Shown in pieces: positions 17,750 through 26,727 of a stretch of DNA of 64,000 bases (positions within the stretch are counted from its first letter, which is position 1; the number at the start of each line of letters is the position of its first letter). Where the stretch lies: positions 62,001 to 126,000 of the forward strand of contig NZ_JABXWI010000022.1 in NCBI RefSeq assembly GCF_014930365.1, read 5' to 3'. The translations under genes were made by a program, and so were the position numbers. Below the pieces are notes generated by a model. That model searched no databases, had not been told where the DNA came from, and worked only from the letters and a program-made list of their open reading frames with translations. The DNA is from Streptomyces caniscabiei. Lineage in GTDB: Bacteria > Actinomycetota > Actinomycetes > Streptomycetales > Streptomycetaceae.

Positions 17750-18844
17750 CTACTTCGCCGCCGGTGCGATCGGTGTCGCCCGTTCCGACTGGGGTGAGGC
17801 CGTGTTGGCGTAGACCGACGGGGCGGCGACCGCGGCGCTCGGGTCGTCCGTGTCGTCGGTCGTGGTGGCCGGGGCCCCGCCCACGATGCGGATGTCGGCC
17901 GCGTCGAACGCCTTCTTGATGCGCCAGCGCAGCTCCCGCTCGACCGTGAGGGCCTTGCCGGGCATGGTCTTGGCGGAGACGCGGACGACCATCGAGTCCA
18001 GGAGGACGTCGTCGAGGCCGAGGACCTCGATGGGGCCCCACAAGAGCTCGTTCCAGGGCTCCTCCTTGCTCATCGCCTCGCCGACCTCCATCAGGGTGCG
18101 GCGGACCTTGTCGAGGTCCTCGTCGTGGCGGACGGTGACGTCGACGCCGGCCGTGGCCCAGCCCTGGGAGAGGTTGCCGATGCGCTTGACCTCGCCGTTG
18201 CGGACGTACCAGATCTCGCCGTTGTCGCCGCGCAGCTTGGTGACGCGCAGGCCGACCTCGATGACCTCGCCGGAGGCGACGCCCGCGTCGACGGTGTCGC
18301 CGACGCCGTACTGGTCCTCCAGGATCATGAAGACCCCGGAGAGGAAGTCCGTGACCAGGTTCCGGGCGCCGAAACCGATGGCGACGCCCGCGACACCGGC
18401 GGAGGCCAGCAGCGGGGCGAGGTTGATCTCGAAGGTGGCGAGCACCATCAGGGCGGCCGTGCCCAGGATCAGGAAGGACGCGACCGAGCGCAGCACCGAG
18501 CCGATGGCCTGGGAGCGCTGGCGGCGGCGCTCGACGTTGACGAGCAGGCCGCCGAGGGTGCCGCCCTCGACGCCGGGGACGGAGCGGTTCATCCGGTCTA
18601 TGAGCTTGGTGATGGCACGCCGGACGAACACTCTCAGCACCGCCGCTATCACCACGATCAGCAGGACGCGGAGACCGATGGCCAGCCATGTGGACCAGTT
18701 CTCCTCCACCCAGCTGGCGGCATTGGTCGCGCTCTCCTGGGCGTCCTCCAGCGACGGCACGGCCGGTGTCGTCGCCGTCTCCGAGGGGGACGGCGACGGC
18801 GTGGCGGCGGCCAGTAGGAGGGGCAGGGAAGAAACGGGCGACAC
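17750..18844 (-). CDS. MscS-family mechanosensitive ion channel
   Basis: A 364-residue membrane protein. After a short Pro/Ser-rich N-terminus there are helices at about 55-75, 125-145 and 148-170. The third is the Gly/Ala-rich pore helix (ASAGVAGVAIGFGARNLVTD), followed by the MscS beta domain (DQYGVGDTVDAGVASGEVIEVGLR) and a mixed C-terminal domain. It opens under membrane tension to release solutes on hypo-osmotic shock. GTG start at 18844 with GGAGG eight bases upstream. Monocistronic. Confidence 0.94.
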   Translation of the reverse strand: MSPVSSLPLLLAAATPSPSPSETATTPAVPSLEDAQESATNAASWVEENWSTWLAIGLRVLLIVVIAAVLRVFVRRAITKLIDRMNRSVPGVEGGTLGGLLVNVERRRQRSQAIGSVLRSVASFLILGTAALMVLATFEINLAPLLASAGVAGVAIGFGARNLVTDFLSGVFMILEDQYGVGDTVDAGVASGEVIEVGLRVTKLRGDNGEIWYVRNGEVKRIGNLSQGWATAGVDVTVRHDEDLDKVRRTLMEVGEAMSKEEPWNELLWGPIEVLGLDDVLLDSMVVRVSAKTMPGKALTVERELRWRIKKAFDAADIRIVGGAPATTTDDTDDPSAAVAAPSVYANTASPQSERATPIAPAAK

Positions 18845-19158
18845 GGCGGATACCTCCAGGTGCGATATCTGCCCTCCGGTACGGCGGTCAAGATCCGTCG
18901 GGTCACGGAAAGGTCACCGGACGGGCAGGCCCACCACACTAACGGGGCATTGTGTGGAGGTCGCCGCCATGTTCGAGGGAGACAAGGCGCTCACCAGGGA
19001 GTGAAGGGCGCACGCGGCGGGGGATGAATGAGGTGTGGTCGAAAACACTCCCAGCCCGTTACCGGGACATGGTGGCGCTTCCACCAGGCCTGAGGGGAGA
19101 CTGACTACGGATCGTCCACGGCGCGAGCCACGCGCCGCCGGCGTACAAGGAGGCATCC
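18845..19158. other. intergenic region mscS-HNH
   Basis: A 314-base gap between divergent genes. It holds the mscS ribosome site (CACCTGGAGG on the minus strand, near 18855), a possible 11-codon reading frame at 18969 with its own ribosome site, and the HNH ribosome site AAGGAGG at 19147-19153. No hairpin or operator stands out. Confidence 0.6.
18969..19004 (+). CDS. possible micro-ORF, 11 residues
   Basis: An ATG preceded by TGTGGAGG with eight bases spacing, coding for MFEGDKALTRE and a TGA stop. It lies 155 bases upstream of the HNH gene. The ribosome site is better than that of several real genes here, which is the only support. It could be a leader peptide or a chance match. Confidence 0.25.
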   Translation: MFEGDKALTRE

Positions 19159-19695
19159 GTGCCGCACGTCCTGGTCCTCAACGCGTCGTACGAGCCGCTC
19201 GGCGTCGTACCGCTCCGCCGCGCGCTCGTCCTCGTCCTGGAGAACAAGGCCGTCTCCCTGGAAGAATCCGGCGCCTATCTGCACAGCGCGACCGTCACAG
19301 TCCCCGCACCCAGCGTGGTCCGGCTCAAGCGATTCGTCCGGGTTCCCTATCGGGGGCCCGTTCCTCTGACCCGTAGGGCGCTGTTCGCCCGTGACGGGGG
19401 CCGGTGCATGTACTGCGGTGGCGTCGCAACCAGCGTCGACCACGTCATCCCGCGCAGTCGCGGGGGCAAGCACGTCTGGGACAACGTCGTCGCGTCGTGC
19501 CGCCGCTGCAACCATGTCAAAGCCGACCGCCATCTCGTCGAGATCGGCTGGCGGCTCCGTCACAAACCCGCTCCGCCCACCGGGCTGGCCTGGCGCATCA
19601 TCGGCACGGGCCATAGGGACCCGCGCTGGCTGCCCTACCTGCAGCCGTACGGCGCGGACGACGCGTTGGCCCGGATCGACGGCATCTCCGCCTGA
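19159..19695 (+). CDS. HNH endonuclease
   Basis: A 178-residue protein with an HNH nuclease fold in the middle. A zinc pair CMYCGG and the second pair CRRCNHVKADR flank the catalytic VDHVIPRSRGGKHVWDN. The N-terminal 75 residues (VLVLNASYEPLGVVPLRRAL) are characteristic of the widespread actinobacterial stand-alone HNH proteins. The biological role of this group is not settled; no restriction methylase or phage genes are near. GTG start with AAGGAGG at 19147. A hairpin at 19716 ends the unit. Confidence 0.93.
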   Translation: MPHVLVLNASYEPLGVVPLRRALVLVLENKAVSLEESGAYLHSATVTVPAPSVVRLKRFVRVPYRGPVPLTRRALFARDGGRCMYCGGVATSVDHVIPRSRGGKHVWDNVVASCRRCNHVKADRHLVEIGWRLRHKPAPPTGLAWRIIGTGHRDPRWLPYLQPYGADDALARIDGISA

Positions 19696-19715
19696 CGGTC
19701 CGGGTTTTTGCATGG

Positions 19716-19743
19716 CCGGGTGCCCTCGCGCAGGGGCACCCGG
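19716..19743 (+). terminator. HNH terminator hairpin
   Basis: Ten-base perfect arms (CCGGGTGCCC and complement) around an eight-base loop, 20 bases after the HNH stop. Confidence 0.65.
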
Positions 19744-19918
19744 TACGCACCACGGGGAGCCGTCCGGAACGCTCAGATCCACTTGACCTGCGCCTTCGTC
19801 ACCGCCTTCACAGGTACCCCGCATTCCCTCCGCACCCATGATCGCCTAGTGTCACTCCGACAGCGGGCCCTTGTTCTGGAGCGCAACGCCCAGGGGTCCG
19901 CCTCGAATGTGGGGACTC

Positions 19919-20752
19919 ATGCGCAAGCTCGCCATCAGCGCCGCCGTGTCCGGCGCCCTGGCTCTCACCGGCCTGGCCGCGCCCGCCGCGCTGGCCGACT
20001 CGCCGGACCTGACCTTCGGCGCCGTCACGGTCAACAACGGCAAGCCGATCGCGGTCGGCACCAAGGCCTCGGTGACCGTGCCGGTCACGTACAGCTTCAC
20101 CCGGCCGGACGACCTCGTGATCGACTACGAGAAGAACTTCCTGATGATCGCCCTCTACCGGGGTCCGCTGGCGGAGACCGACAACGCGATCGAGGCCGGC
20201 TCGAAGCCCGTCTGCACCACCGTCGCGACGACCGACACCACGGCGACCGAGTCGTGCTCGGCGAAGCTCACCGTCGACCCGGAGGACAACCTCTACACGA
20301 CCGCGGACGCCACCACCTGGAAGGCCGCCGCCCTCTACAGCGAGACGGCGATCGACCTCGACGAGTCCGACGGCCACATCAGCGTCCACACCGGCCTCGA
20401 CCTGTGGGGCAACCTCGGCACCGCCAAGCTCCAGCGGATATCCAAGGTCACCGTCAACGCCACCCCGGAGCCGGCGGTCAAGGGCCGCACCCTGACCGTC
20501 AAGGGCGCGCTCACCCGCGCCGACTGGGGCAAGGGTGTCTACACCGGCTACCGGAACCAGCAGGTCACCCTCCAGTTCAAGGCCAAGGGCGCCACCGCGT
20601 ACACCGACGTGAAGACGGTGACCTCCGGCACGGGCGGGGCCCTGTCCACCACCGTGAAGGCGTCGAAGGACGGCTCGTACCGCTACAAGTTCGCCGGTAC
20701 GTCCACCACCGCGGCGAAGACGTCCGCGGCGGACTACGTCGACGTGAAGTAG
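19919..20752 (+). CDS. secreted protein of unknown function
   Basis: A 277-residue protein with a classic Sec signal peptide (residues 1-26, ending APAALADS). The mature part is beta-rich with two cysteines (VCTTVATTDTTATESC), and its C-terminal 85 residues resemble a bacterial Ig-like/carboxypeptidase-regulatory fold (TVKGRTLTVKGALTRADW). It is not a known enzyme to me. The start could be the ATG at 19907, four codons earlier; 19919 gives the better signal peptide. A strong terminator follows, so it is monocistronic. Confidence 0.75.
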   Translation: MRKLAISAAVSGALALTGLAAPAALADSPDLTFGAVTVNNGKPIAVGTKASVTVPVTYSFTRPDDLVIDYEKNFLMIALYRGPLAETDNAIEAGSKPVCTTVATTDTTATESCSAKLTVDPEDNLYTTADATTWKAAALYSETAIDLDESDGHISVHTGLDLWGNLGTAKLQRISKVTVNATPEPAVKGRTLTVKGALTRADWGKGVYTGYRNQQVTLQFKAKGATAYTDVKTVTSGTGGALSTTVKASKDGSYRYKFAGTSTTAAKTSAADYVDVK

Positions 20753-20778
20753 CACCACCGCCCGCGCGGCGGGCACCG

Positions 20779-20815
20779 GCCCCCGGTCGACGAATCCGTC
20801 GACCGGGGGCTTTTT
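20779..20815 (+). terminator. intrinsic terminator with T-run
   Basis: Perfect 14-base arms (GCCCCCGGTCGACG) with loop AATC, followed by TTTTT. The most canonical intrinsic terminator in the window. Confidence 0.92.
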
Positions 20816-20827
20816 CGTGGCCGGATA

Positions 20828-20856
20828 TTGACGCTCGCCTGGTCTAGTCCTATCGT
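20828..20856 (+). promoter_or_regulatory. csn operon promoter
   Basis: TTGACG at 20828-20833 and TATCGT at 20851-20856 are spaced by exactly 17 bases, a good vegetative promoter. Transcription would start around 20863, immediately before the operator. Confidence 0.75.
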
Positions 20857-20868
20857 CCTGGCATCAGA

Positions 20869-20883
20869 TAGGAAAGTTTCCTA
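20869..20883 (+). promoter_or_regulatory. CsnR (ROK) operator
   Basis: TAGGAAA-G-TTTCCTA is a perfect 15-base palindrome just downstream of the predicted start point, placed for repression by CsnR. It matches the GAAA/TTTC type of palindrome described for ROK regulators of chitosan metabolism in Streptomyces (recalled, not searched). Confidence 0.8.
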
Positions 20884-20906
20884 ACAGTTGGGCAGGTGGC
20901 GGACCC

Positions 20907-22148
20907 ATGGCAGGAACCCCTCGCGTACTGCGCGCCATGAACGACCGCGCCGCACTCGATCTGCTGCTGGAGCACGGCCCGCTCTCCCGGACCCGCCTCG
21001 GCAGGCTGACGGGGCTGTCCAAGCCGACCGCCTCCCAGCTCCTGGCCCGCCTCGAAGCCGCCGGACTCGTGGTGGCCACCGGCACCGGCGCGGACGGACC
21101 CCGCGACGGCGACCCCGGCGCCACCGGATCCGGCACGGGCCGACCCGGCCCCAACGCCCAGCTCTACGCGGTCGACCCGACCGCCGCGTACGCCGCCGGA
21201 GTCGACGTCACCCCCGAACGCGTCCTGGCCGCCGTCGCCGACATCACCGGCCGCACGGTCGGCGAACACGCCGTCCCCACCCCCGGACGCCGCCCCGCCG
21301 CACCCGTCGTACGGCAGGTCACCACCGCCCTCGACGGAGCGGTCAAGGCCGCCGGACTCACCCGGTCCGACGTGCACCGGCTGGTCATCGGCACACCGGG
21401 CGCCTTCGACCCCACCACCGGGCGGCTGCGGTACGCCTCGCACCTGCCCGGCTGGCACTCCCCCGCCCTCCTCGACGAAATCGCCGCCGCGCTGCCCATG
21501 CCGGTGGAGTACGAGAACGACGTGAACCTCGCCGCGCTGGCCGAACAACGGCTGGGCGCGGCCAAGGGCCACGACGACTTCGTGCTGCTGTGGAACGAGG
21601 GCGGTCTCGGCGCCGCGGTCGTCCTCGGCGGACGGCTGCACCGGGGGTTCACCGGCGGCGCCGGCGAGGTCGGCTTCCTGCCGGTCCCGGGTGTGCCGCT
21701 GGTCCGCCATGTCACCAAGGCGAACAGCGGGGGCTTCCAGGAGCTCGCCGGTTCGCAGATCATCCCCCGGCTCGCCCGCGAGCTGGGGATCACCCCGATC
21801 CCGGACGGGCCCTACGCCGAGGTCGCGACGGCGCTCGTGGCCCGCGCCGCCGCCGACATCGACTCCGGGTCCCACCGTCGACTTCTGGCCACGTACGCCA
21901 CGGGCGTCGCGACCGGTCTGGCCGCACTCGTGACCGTGCTCGATCCCGAGCTGATCGTTCTCAGCGGTTCGGCGCTGATCTCCGGCGGGGAGCCGTTGCG
22001 GGCTCTCGTGGAGGCCGAACTGGGGGAACTGGCCGCGTCCCGACCGCGGCTGGTTCTCGGTGCCGTACTCGAACACCCCGTACTGCGGGGGGCGTTGGAG
22101 AGTGCGCTCGCGGCGACCCGTGACGAAGTCTTCGACACCTCGCGCTGA
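20907..22148 (+). CDS. csnR: ROK family transcriptional repressor, CsnR-like
   Basis: A 413-residue regulator. An N-terminal winged helix (about residues 18-60, SRTRLGRLTGLSKPTASQLLARLE) is followed by a ROK sugar-binding domain with the END motif (YENDVNLAALAEQ). The zinc-binding CxCGxxGC motif usual in ROK proteins is missing after GAGEVGF. It heads a six-gene operon with a sugar ABC importer, a GH4 phospho-glycosidase and a sugar kinase, the composition of the csnREFGHK operon for glucosamine oligosaccharides. It should repress its own operon through the palindrome at 20869 and release it on inducer binding. Confidence 0.88.
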   Translation: MAGTPRVLRAMNDRAALDLLLEHGPLSRTRLGRLTGLSKPTASQLLARLEAAGLVVATGTGADGPRDGDPGATGSGTGRPGPNAQLYAVDPTAAYAAGVDVTPERVLAAVADITGRTVGEHAVPTPGRRPAAPVVRQVTTALDGAVKAAGLTRSDVHRLVIGTPGAFDPTTGRLRYASHLPGWHSPALLDEIAAALPMPVEYENDVNLAALAEQRLGAAKGHDDFVLLWNEGGLGAAVVLGGRLHRGFTGGAGEVGFLPVPGVPLVRHVTKANSGGFQELAGSQIIPRLARELGITPIPDGPYAEVATALVARAAADIDSGSHRRLLATYATGVATGLAALVTVLDPELIVLSGSALISGGEPLRALVEAELGELAASRPRLVLGAVLEHPVLRGALESALAATRDEVFDTSR

Positions 22149-22182
22149 TTGATCGTTCAGAAGCTGCGGGCCGTCAGTGGCC

Positions 22183-22206
22183 GGTCGCGCAGTTCCCCGC
22201 GCCCCT
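22183..22206 (+). repeat. intergenic repeat core, copy 2
   Basis: A 24-base sequence beginning GGTCGCGCAGTTCCCCGCGC is identical to bases 12329-12352. Here only one arm is present, inside the 122-base gap between csnR and csnE. Confidence 0.85.
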
Positions 22207-22270
22207 TGGGTTTCCCGAGCGCGCCCCCTTCCTTCCAGATCACCCCTCCCCTCCCTCAGGAGACTCCGTC

Positions 22271-23608
22271 ATGTCCGGAATATCCAAGAAAGCGGCGATC
22301 GCTCTCGCCGCCACCGCCTCCCTCTCCCTGCTCGCCACCGCCTGTACGGGGCAGTCCGGGTCCACCGCCTCCGACGACCCGAACGCCAGGACGACGATCA
22401 CCTTCTGGCACGGGTGGAGCGCACCCGGAGAGGTGAAGGCGATCCAGGCGAACGTGGACCGGTTCGAGAAGGAGCACCCGAACATCACGGTGAAGGTCGT
22501 CGGGAACATCAACGACGACAAGCTCAACCAGGCGCTGCGGGCAGGCGGTTCGAACGGGCCGGACGTGGTGTCCTCGTTCACCACGTCCAACATCGGCAAG
22601 TTCTGCTCCTCCGGGGCCTTCGCCGATCTGGGGCCCTTCATCGAGAAGTCGAAGCTGGACCTCGACAAGATCATCCCGAAGCCGATGCTGGACTACACCC
22701 AGTTCGAGGGCACCCGGTGCGCGCTGCCGCTGCTGGGGGACGCGTACGGGCTGTACTACAACAAGGACGCGTTCGAAAAGGCCGGCATCAAGGCGCCGCC
22801 GAAGACCTGGTCGGAGTTCGCGAAGGTCGCGGAGAAACTGACCGTCACCAAGGGCGACAGCTACTCCCAGCTGGGCTTCATGCCGAACTACCACGGCTAC
22901 GAGACGGTCGTGGACCACTACATGTCGCAGTGGGACCACGCCTACTTCGACGCCGACGGCAAGTCGAACATCGCCAAGGACCCGGCGTTCGCGGAGATGT
23001 TCACGTACCAGAGGAAGCTGGTCGACTCGCTCGGCGGCTTCGCGAAGCTGGAGAAGTACCGGAACACCTTCGGCGACGAGTGGGGCGCCAAGCACCCCTT
23101 CCAGACGGGCCAGGTGGCCATGCAGCTGGACGGTGAATGGCGGCTCGGGATGGCCGAGGCCGCCGGCACCGACTTCGAGATCGGCACCGCTCCGATGCCC
23201 GTGGCCGACGACGAGGTGGACGAGTACGGCAAGGGCTTCCTCTCCGGCACGATCATCGGCATCGCCCCGCAGAGCAAGAAGCAGAACGCGGCCTGGGAGC
23301 TGGTGAAGTACCTGACGACCGACACCGAGGCCGTCGTCTCCTTCGCCAACGCGATCCACAACGTGCCGTCCACGTTCGCGGCGCTGAAGTCGCCCGACCT
23401 GAAGGTGGACGAGGGCTTCGAGACCTTCCTGGACATCGCCCAGAACGAGCACTCGAACACGCCGCCGGCCTCCGTCAACGGCTCCACGTACCAGACGACG
23501 CTCCAGGACTTCGGCTACCAGTACGAGTCCGGCAAGGTGACGGACCTCCACAAGGGCCTGGAGAAGACCGCGAAGCAGATCGACACCGATATCGCGCAGG
23601 CGAAGTAG
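22271..23608 (+). CDS. csnE: sugar ABC transporter substrate-binding lipoprotein, CsnE-like
   Basis: A 445-residue extracellular solute-binding protein of the MalE/UgpB type. The signal peptide ends in the lipobox LLATAC (Cys26), so it is anchored to the outer face of the membrane. The mature domain opens with TTITFWHGWSAPGEV, typical for oligosaccharide binders. AGGAG sits upstream of the ATG. In the csn operon this subunit captures chitosan-derived glucosamine oligomers. Two permeases follow, but no ATPase gene, so a shared ATPase such as MsiK encoded elsewhere must power it (inference from the family). Confidence 0.92.
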   Translation: MSGISKKAAIALAATASLSLLATACTGQSGSTASDDPNARTTITFWHGWSAPGEVKAIQANVDRFEKEHPNITVKVVGNINDDKLNQALRAGGSNGPDVVSSFTTSNIGKFCSSGAFADLGPFIEKSKLDLDKIIPKPMLDYTQFEGTRCALPLLGDAYGLYYNKDAFEKAGIKAPPKTWSEFAKVAEKLTVTKGDSYSQLGFMPNYHGYETVVDHYMSQWDHAYFDADGKSNIAKDPAFAEMFTYQRKLVDSLGGFAKLEKYRNTFGDEWGAKHPFQTGQVAMQLDGEWRLGMAEAAGTDFEIGTAPMPVADDEVDEYGKGFLSGTIIGIAPQSKKQNAAWELVKYLTTDTEAVVSFANAIHNVPSTFAALKSPDLKVDEGFETFLDIAQNEHSNTPPASVNGSTYQTTLQDFGYQYESGKVTDLHKGLEKTAKQIDTDIAQAK

Positions 23609-23613
23609 CGCCG

Positions 23614-24558
23614 ATGTCCACGTTCACTCTCCGCGCGAAGCGCCGCAGGTCGGCGCTTCGGACGGTGGCCTTCCTGTCCCCCTGGCTGATCGGGTTCGGC
23701 GTCTTCTTCGCCTATCCGCTGGTGTCCACCGTGTACTTCTCACTGATGAAGTACGACGGATTCGGCACCCCGGTCTTCCGCGGCCTGGGCAACTGGTCCT
23801 ACGTCTTCAACGACTATCCGATGTTCTGGCCGGCCCTGCGCAACACGCTCTGGCTGGTGCTGGTCATGGTCACCTGCCGCGTGGTCTTCGGCCTCGGCGT
23901 CGGTCTGCTGATCACCAAGATCAGGACCGGGACGGGTGTCTTCCGCACCCTGTTCTATCTGCCCTATCTCGCCCCGCCGGTCGCCGCGACGCTGGCCTTC
24001 GTCTTCCTCCTCAACCCCGGCACCGGGCCGGTCAACTCCGTCCTCGACGGGCTGGGCCTGCCGACGCCCGGCTGGTTCACCGACCCGGCCTGGTCCAAAC
24101 CGGCGCTCACCGCGCTCGCGCTGTGGGGCGTGGGCGACCTGATGGTGATCTTCATGGCCGCGCTGCTCGACGTCCCCAAGGAGCAGTACGAGGCCGCCGA
24201 GCTGGACGGGGCGTCGGCCTGGCAGCGGTTCCGGTTCGTGACCCTGCCGAGCATCTCGCCGATCGTGATGTTCGCCGTGGTCACGGGCGTGATCCAGACC
24301 ATGCAGTACTACACGCAGCCCCTGGTGGCCGGGAAGGTCGCCTCCGGCGTCATCGGCGGCTCCGGGCAGCAGTTCGAGCCGGGCTACCCGGACAAGTCGA
24401 CCCTGACTCTGCCCCAGCTCGTCTACAACCTGGGCTTCCAGCGCTTCGACTACGGCTCCGCCTGTGTGGTCGCCCTCGTGCTGTTCGCCCTGTCGATGGT
24501 GTTCACCGCGCTGCTGATGCGGCGCCGGGGCGGACTGATCGGAGCGGGTGACCGATGA
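23614..24558 (+). CDS. csnF: sugar ABC transporter permease, CsnF-like
   Basis: A 314-residue MalF-type permease with about six membrane helices and the coupling motif EAAELDGASAWQRFRFVTLP (EAA loop) that docks the ATPase. It starts five bases after csnE and overlaps csnG by four (ATGA). With CsnG it forms the membrane channel of the importer. Confidence 0.94.
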   Translation: MSTFTLRAKRRRSALRTVAFLSPWLIGFGVFFAYPLVSTVYFSLMKYDGFGTPVFRGLGNWSYVFNDYPMFWPALRNTLWLVLVMVTCRVVFGLGVGLLITKIRTGTGVFRTLFYLPYLAPPVAATLAFVFLLNPGTGPVNSVLDGLGLPTPGWFTDPAWSKPALTALALWGVGDLMVIFMAALLDVPKEQYEAAELDGASAWQRFRFVTLPSISPIVMFAVVTGVIQTMQYYTQPLVAGKVASGVIGGSGQQFEPGYPDKSTLTLPQLVYNLGFQRFDYGSACVVALVLFALSMVFTALLMRRRGGLIGAGDR

Positions 24559-25454
24559 CCCAGGTACTGGACGTGCGCGACGAGCCCGTCATGGCCGCGG
24601 CCGCCCCGGACAGCGCGCGGACCGCCCGCCGCCGGGCCCTGCTGGAGTGGATCGCCGTCCACTCCCTGGGCGTGGCCGCCGCGCTCTTCTTCACCCTGCC
24701 CTTCGTCTTCGTCGTGCTGACCTCGCTGATGAGCGACCAGCAGGCACTCACCCGCGATCTGCTCCCGCACACCTGGGAGTGGGGCAACTACCGCCAGGTC
24801 CTGGACACCCCCGGCTTCCTGACCTGGTGGAAGAACACCCTTCTCTACGCCGGCCTCGGCACGGTCCTCACCGTCGTGTCGTCCGTCCCCGTGGCGTACG
24901 CGCTCGCCAAGTTCCGCTTCCGAGGCAGGCAGGTGGCGCTGATGCTGGTCATCTCGATGATGATGCTGCCGCCGCAGGTGGTGGTGATCCCGATGTACCT
25001 GTTCTGGGCCAAGCAGATGGACCTGTCCGGTTCGCTGTGGCCGCTGATCATCCCGATGGCGTTCGGGGACGCGTTCTCCATCTTCCTGCTGCGGCAGTTC
25101 CTGACGACCATCCCGGACGAGTACCTGGACGCGGCCCGCGTCGACGGCTGCGGCGAACTGCGCACCCTGCTGCGGGTCGTCCTGCCGATGGCGAAGCCGG
25201 GCATCGCGGCCGTCGCCCTGTTCCAGTTCTTCTACGCCTGGAACGACTACTTCGGACCGCAGATCTACGCCTCCGAGAACCCGGCCGCCTGGACGCTCAG
25301 TTACGGCCTGGAGTCCTTCAAGGGCGCGCACCACACCGACTGGAATCTGACCATGGCCGCGACCGTGCTGGTCATGGCCCCCGTGATCCTCGTGTTCTTC
25401 TTCGCCCAGAAGGCGTTCGTCGAAGGCGTCACCCTGACCGGAGTTAAGGGTTGA
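24555..25454 (+). CDS. csnG: sugar ABC transporter permease, CsnG-like
   Basis: A 299-residue MalG-type permease with six helices and the EAA loop (DEYLDAARVDGCGELRTLLR, here with DAA). It overlaps csnF by four bases and is followed seven bases later by the glycosidase. Second channel subunit of the importer. Confidence 0.94.
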   Translation: MTQVLDVRDEPVMAAAAPDSARTARRRALLEWIAVHSLGVAAALFFTLPFVFVVLTSLMSDQQALTRDLLPHTWEWGNYRQVLDTPGFLTWWKNTLLYAGLGTVLTVVSSVPVAYALAKFRFRGRQVALMLVISMMMLPPQVVVIPMYLFWAKQMDLSGSLWPLIIPMAFGDAFSIFLLRQFLTTIPDEYLDAARVDGCGELRTLLRVVLPMAKPGIAAVALFQFFYAWNDYFGPQIYASENPAAWTLSYGLESFKGAHHTDWNLTMAATVLVMAPVILVFFFAQKAFVEGVTLTGVKG

Positions 25455-25461
25455 TACAGCT

Positions 25462-26727
25462 ATGAAGCTCACCGTGGTCGGCGGAGGGTCGACCTACACC
25501 CCCGAACTCGTGGACGGGTTCGCCCGGCTCAGGGACACACTGCCGATCGAGGAGCTGGTGCTCGTCGATCCGGCCGCCGACCGGCTGGAGCTGGTCGGCG
25601 GCCTGGCCCGCCGGATCTTCGCCCGGCAGGGGCACCCGGGCCGGATCGTCACCACGGGCGACCTGGACCGGGGCGTCGAGGGCGCCGACGCCGTCCTCCT
25701 CCAGCTGCGCGTCGGCGGCCAGGCAGCCAGGGAGCGCGACGAGACCTGGCCGCTGGAGTGCGGCTGTGTCGGCCAGGAGACCACCGGCGCGGGCGGCCTG
25801 GCGAAGGCGCTGCGCACGGTGCCGGTCGTCCTGGACATCGCCGAGCGCGTGCGCCGGACCAATCCCGACGCCTGGATCATCGACTTCACCAACCCGGTGG
25901 GGATCGTGACCCGCGCCCTGCTGCGGGCCGGCCACAAGGCGGTCGGCCTGTGCAACGTGGCGATCGGCCTGCAACGGAAGTTCGCCGCGCATCTCGGGGT
26001 GGCCCCGGCCGAGGTCCATCTGGACCACGTGGGCCTCAACCACCTCACCTGGGAGACCGGGGTCCGCCTCGGTGGCCCGGCGGGCGCGGACGTCCTGCCG
26101 AAACTGCTGGCCGACCACGGCGGGACGATCGCCGCCGATCTGCGCCTGCCCCGCCCGGTCCTGGACCGCCTCGGGGTGGTCCCGTCCTACTACCTGCGCT
26201 ACTACTACGCCCACGACGAGGTCGTGCGGGAGCTGGGAACCAAGCCCTCCCGGGCCGCCGAAGTGGCGGCGATGGAACGGGAGTTGCTGGAGATGTACGC
26301 CGACCCTGCGCTCGACGAGAAACCCGCGCTGCTGGCCCGCCGGGGCGGGGCCTTCTACTCGGAGGCGGCCGTGGACCTGGCCGCGTCGCTGCTGGGCGAC
26401 GGGGGCAGCCCGTACCAGGTGGTGAACACCCGCAACGGCGGCACCCTGCCGTTCCTGCCCGCCGACGCGGTGATCGAGGTGCAGGCCGCCGTGGGACCGG
26501 ACGGCGCGGCCCCGCTGCCGGTCCCGACCGTGGATCCGCTGTACGCGGGTCTGATGGCGAACGTGACCGCGTACGAGGATCTGGCCCTGGACGCGGCCCT
26601 GCGCGGCGGCCGGGACCGGGTGTTCCGGGCCCTGCTCTCCCATCCCCTGATCGGCCAGTACGAGTACGCCGAGGCCCTCACCGACCGACTGCTCGCACAC
26701 AACCGGGAGCACCTCGCGTGGGCATGA
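25462..26727 (+). CDS. csnH: 6-phospho-beta-glucosidase family GH4 enzyme, CsnH-like
   Basis: A 421-residue GH4 glycosidase that uses NAD+ and a divalent metal to cleave glycosides by a redox-elimination route. The NAD-binding motif VVGGGSTYTPEL is at residues 5-16, FTNPVGI and the metal-ligand segments GLCNVAIG and GLNHLTW are in the expected order. The length is normal for the family. In the csn context it would act on imported, phosphorylated glucosamine oligomers. There is no strong ribosome site; translation probably couples to csnG seven bases upstream. It overlaps the kinase gene (ATGA). Confidence 0.9.
   Translation: MKLTVVGGGSTYTPELVDGFARLRDTLPIEELVLVDPAADRLELVGGLARRIFARQGHPGRIVTTGDLDRGVEGADAVLLQLRVGGQAARERDETWPLECGCVGQETTGAGGLAKALRTVPVVLDIAERVRRTNPDAWIIDFTNPVGIVTRALLRAGHKAVGLCNVAIGLQRKFAAHLGVAPAEVHLDHVGLNHLTWETGVRLGGPAGADVLPKLLADHGGTIAADLRLPRPVLDRLGVVPSYYLRYYYAHDEVVRELGTKPSRAAEVAAMERELLEMYADPALDEKPALLARRGGAFYSEAAVDLAASLLGDGGSPYQVVNTRNGGTLPFLPADAVIEVQAAVGPDGAAPLPVPTVDPLYAGLMANVTAYEDLALDAALRGGRDRVFRALLSHPLIGQYEYAEALTDRLLAHNREHLAWA

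Noticed and set aside
19035..19376. Open frame overlapping the 5' part of the HNH gene
   Set aside because: No ribosome site, Arg/Pro-rich translation, and it overlaps a well-supported gene in another frame.
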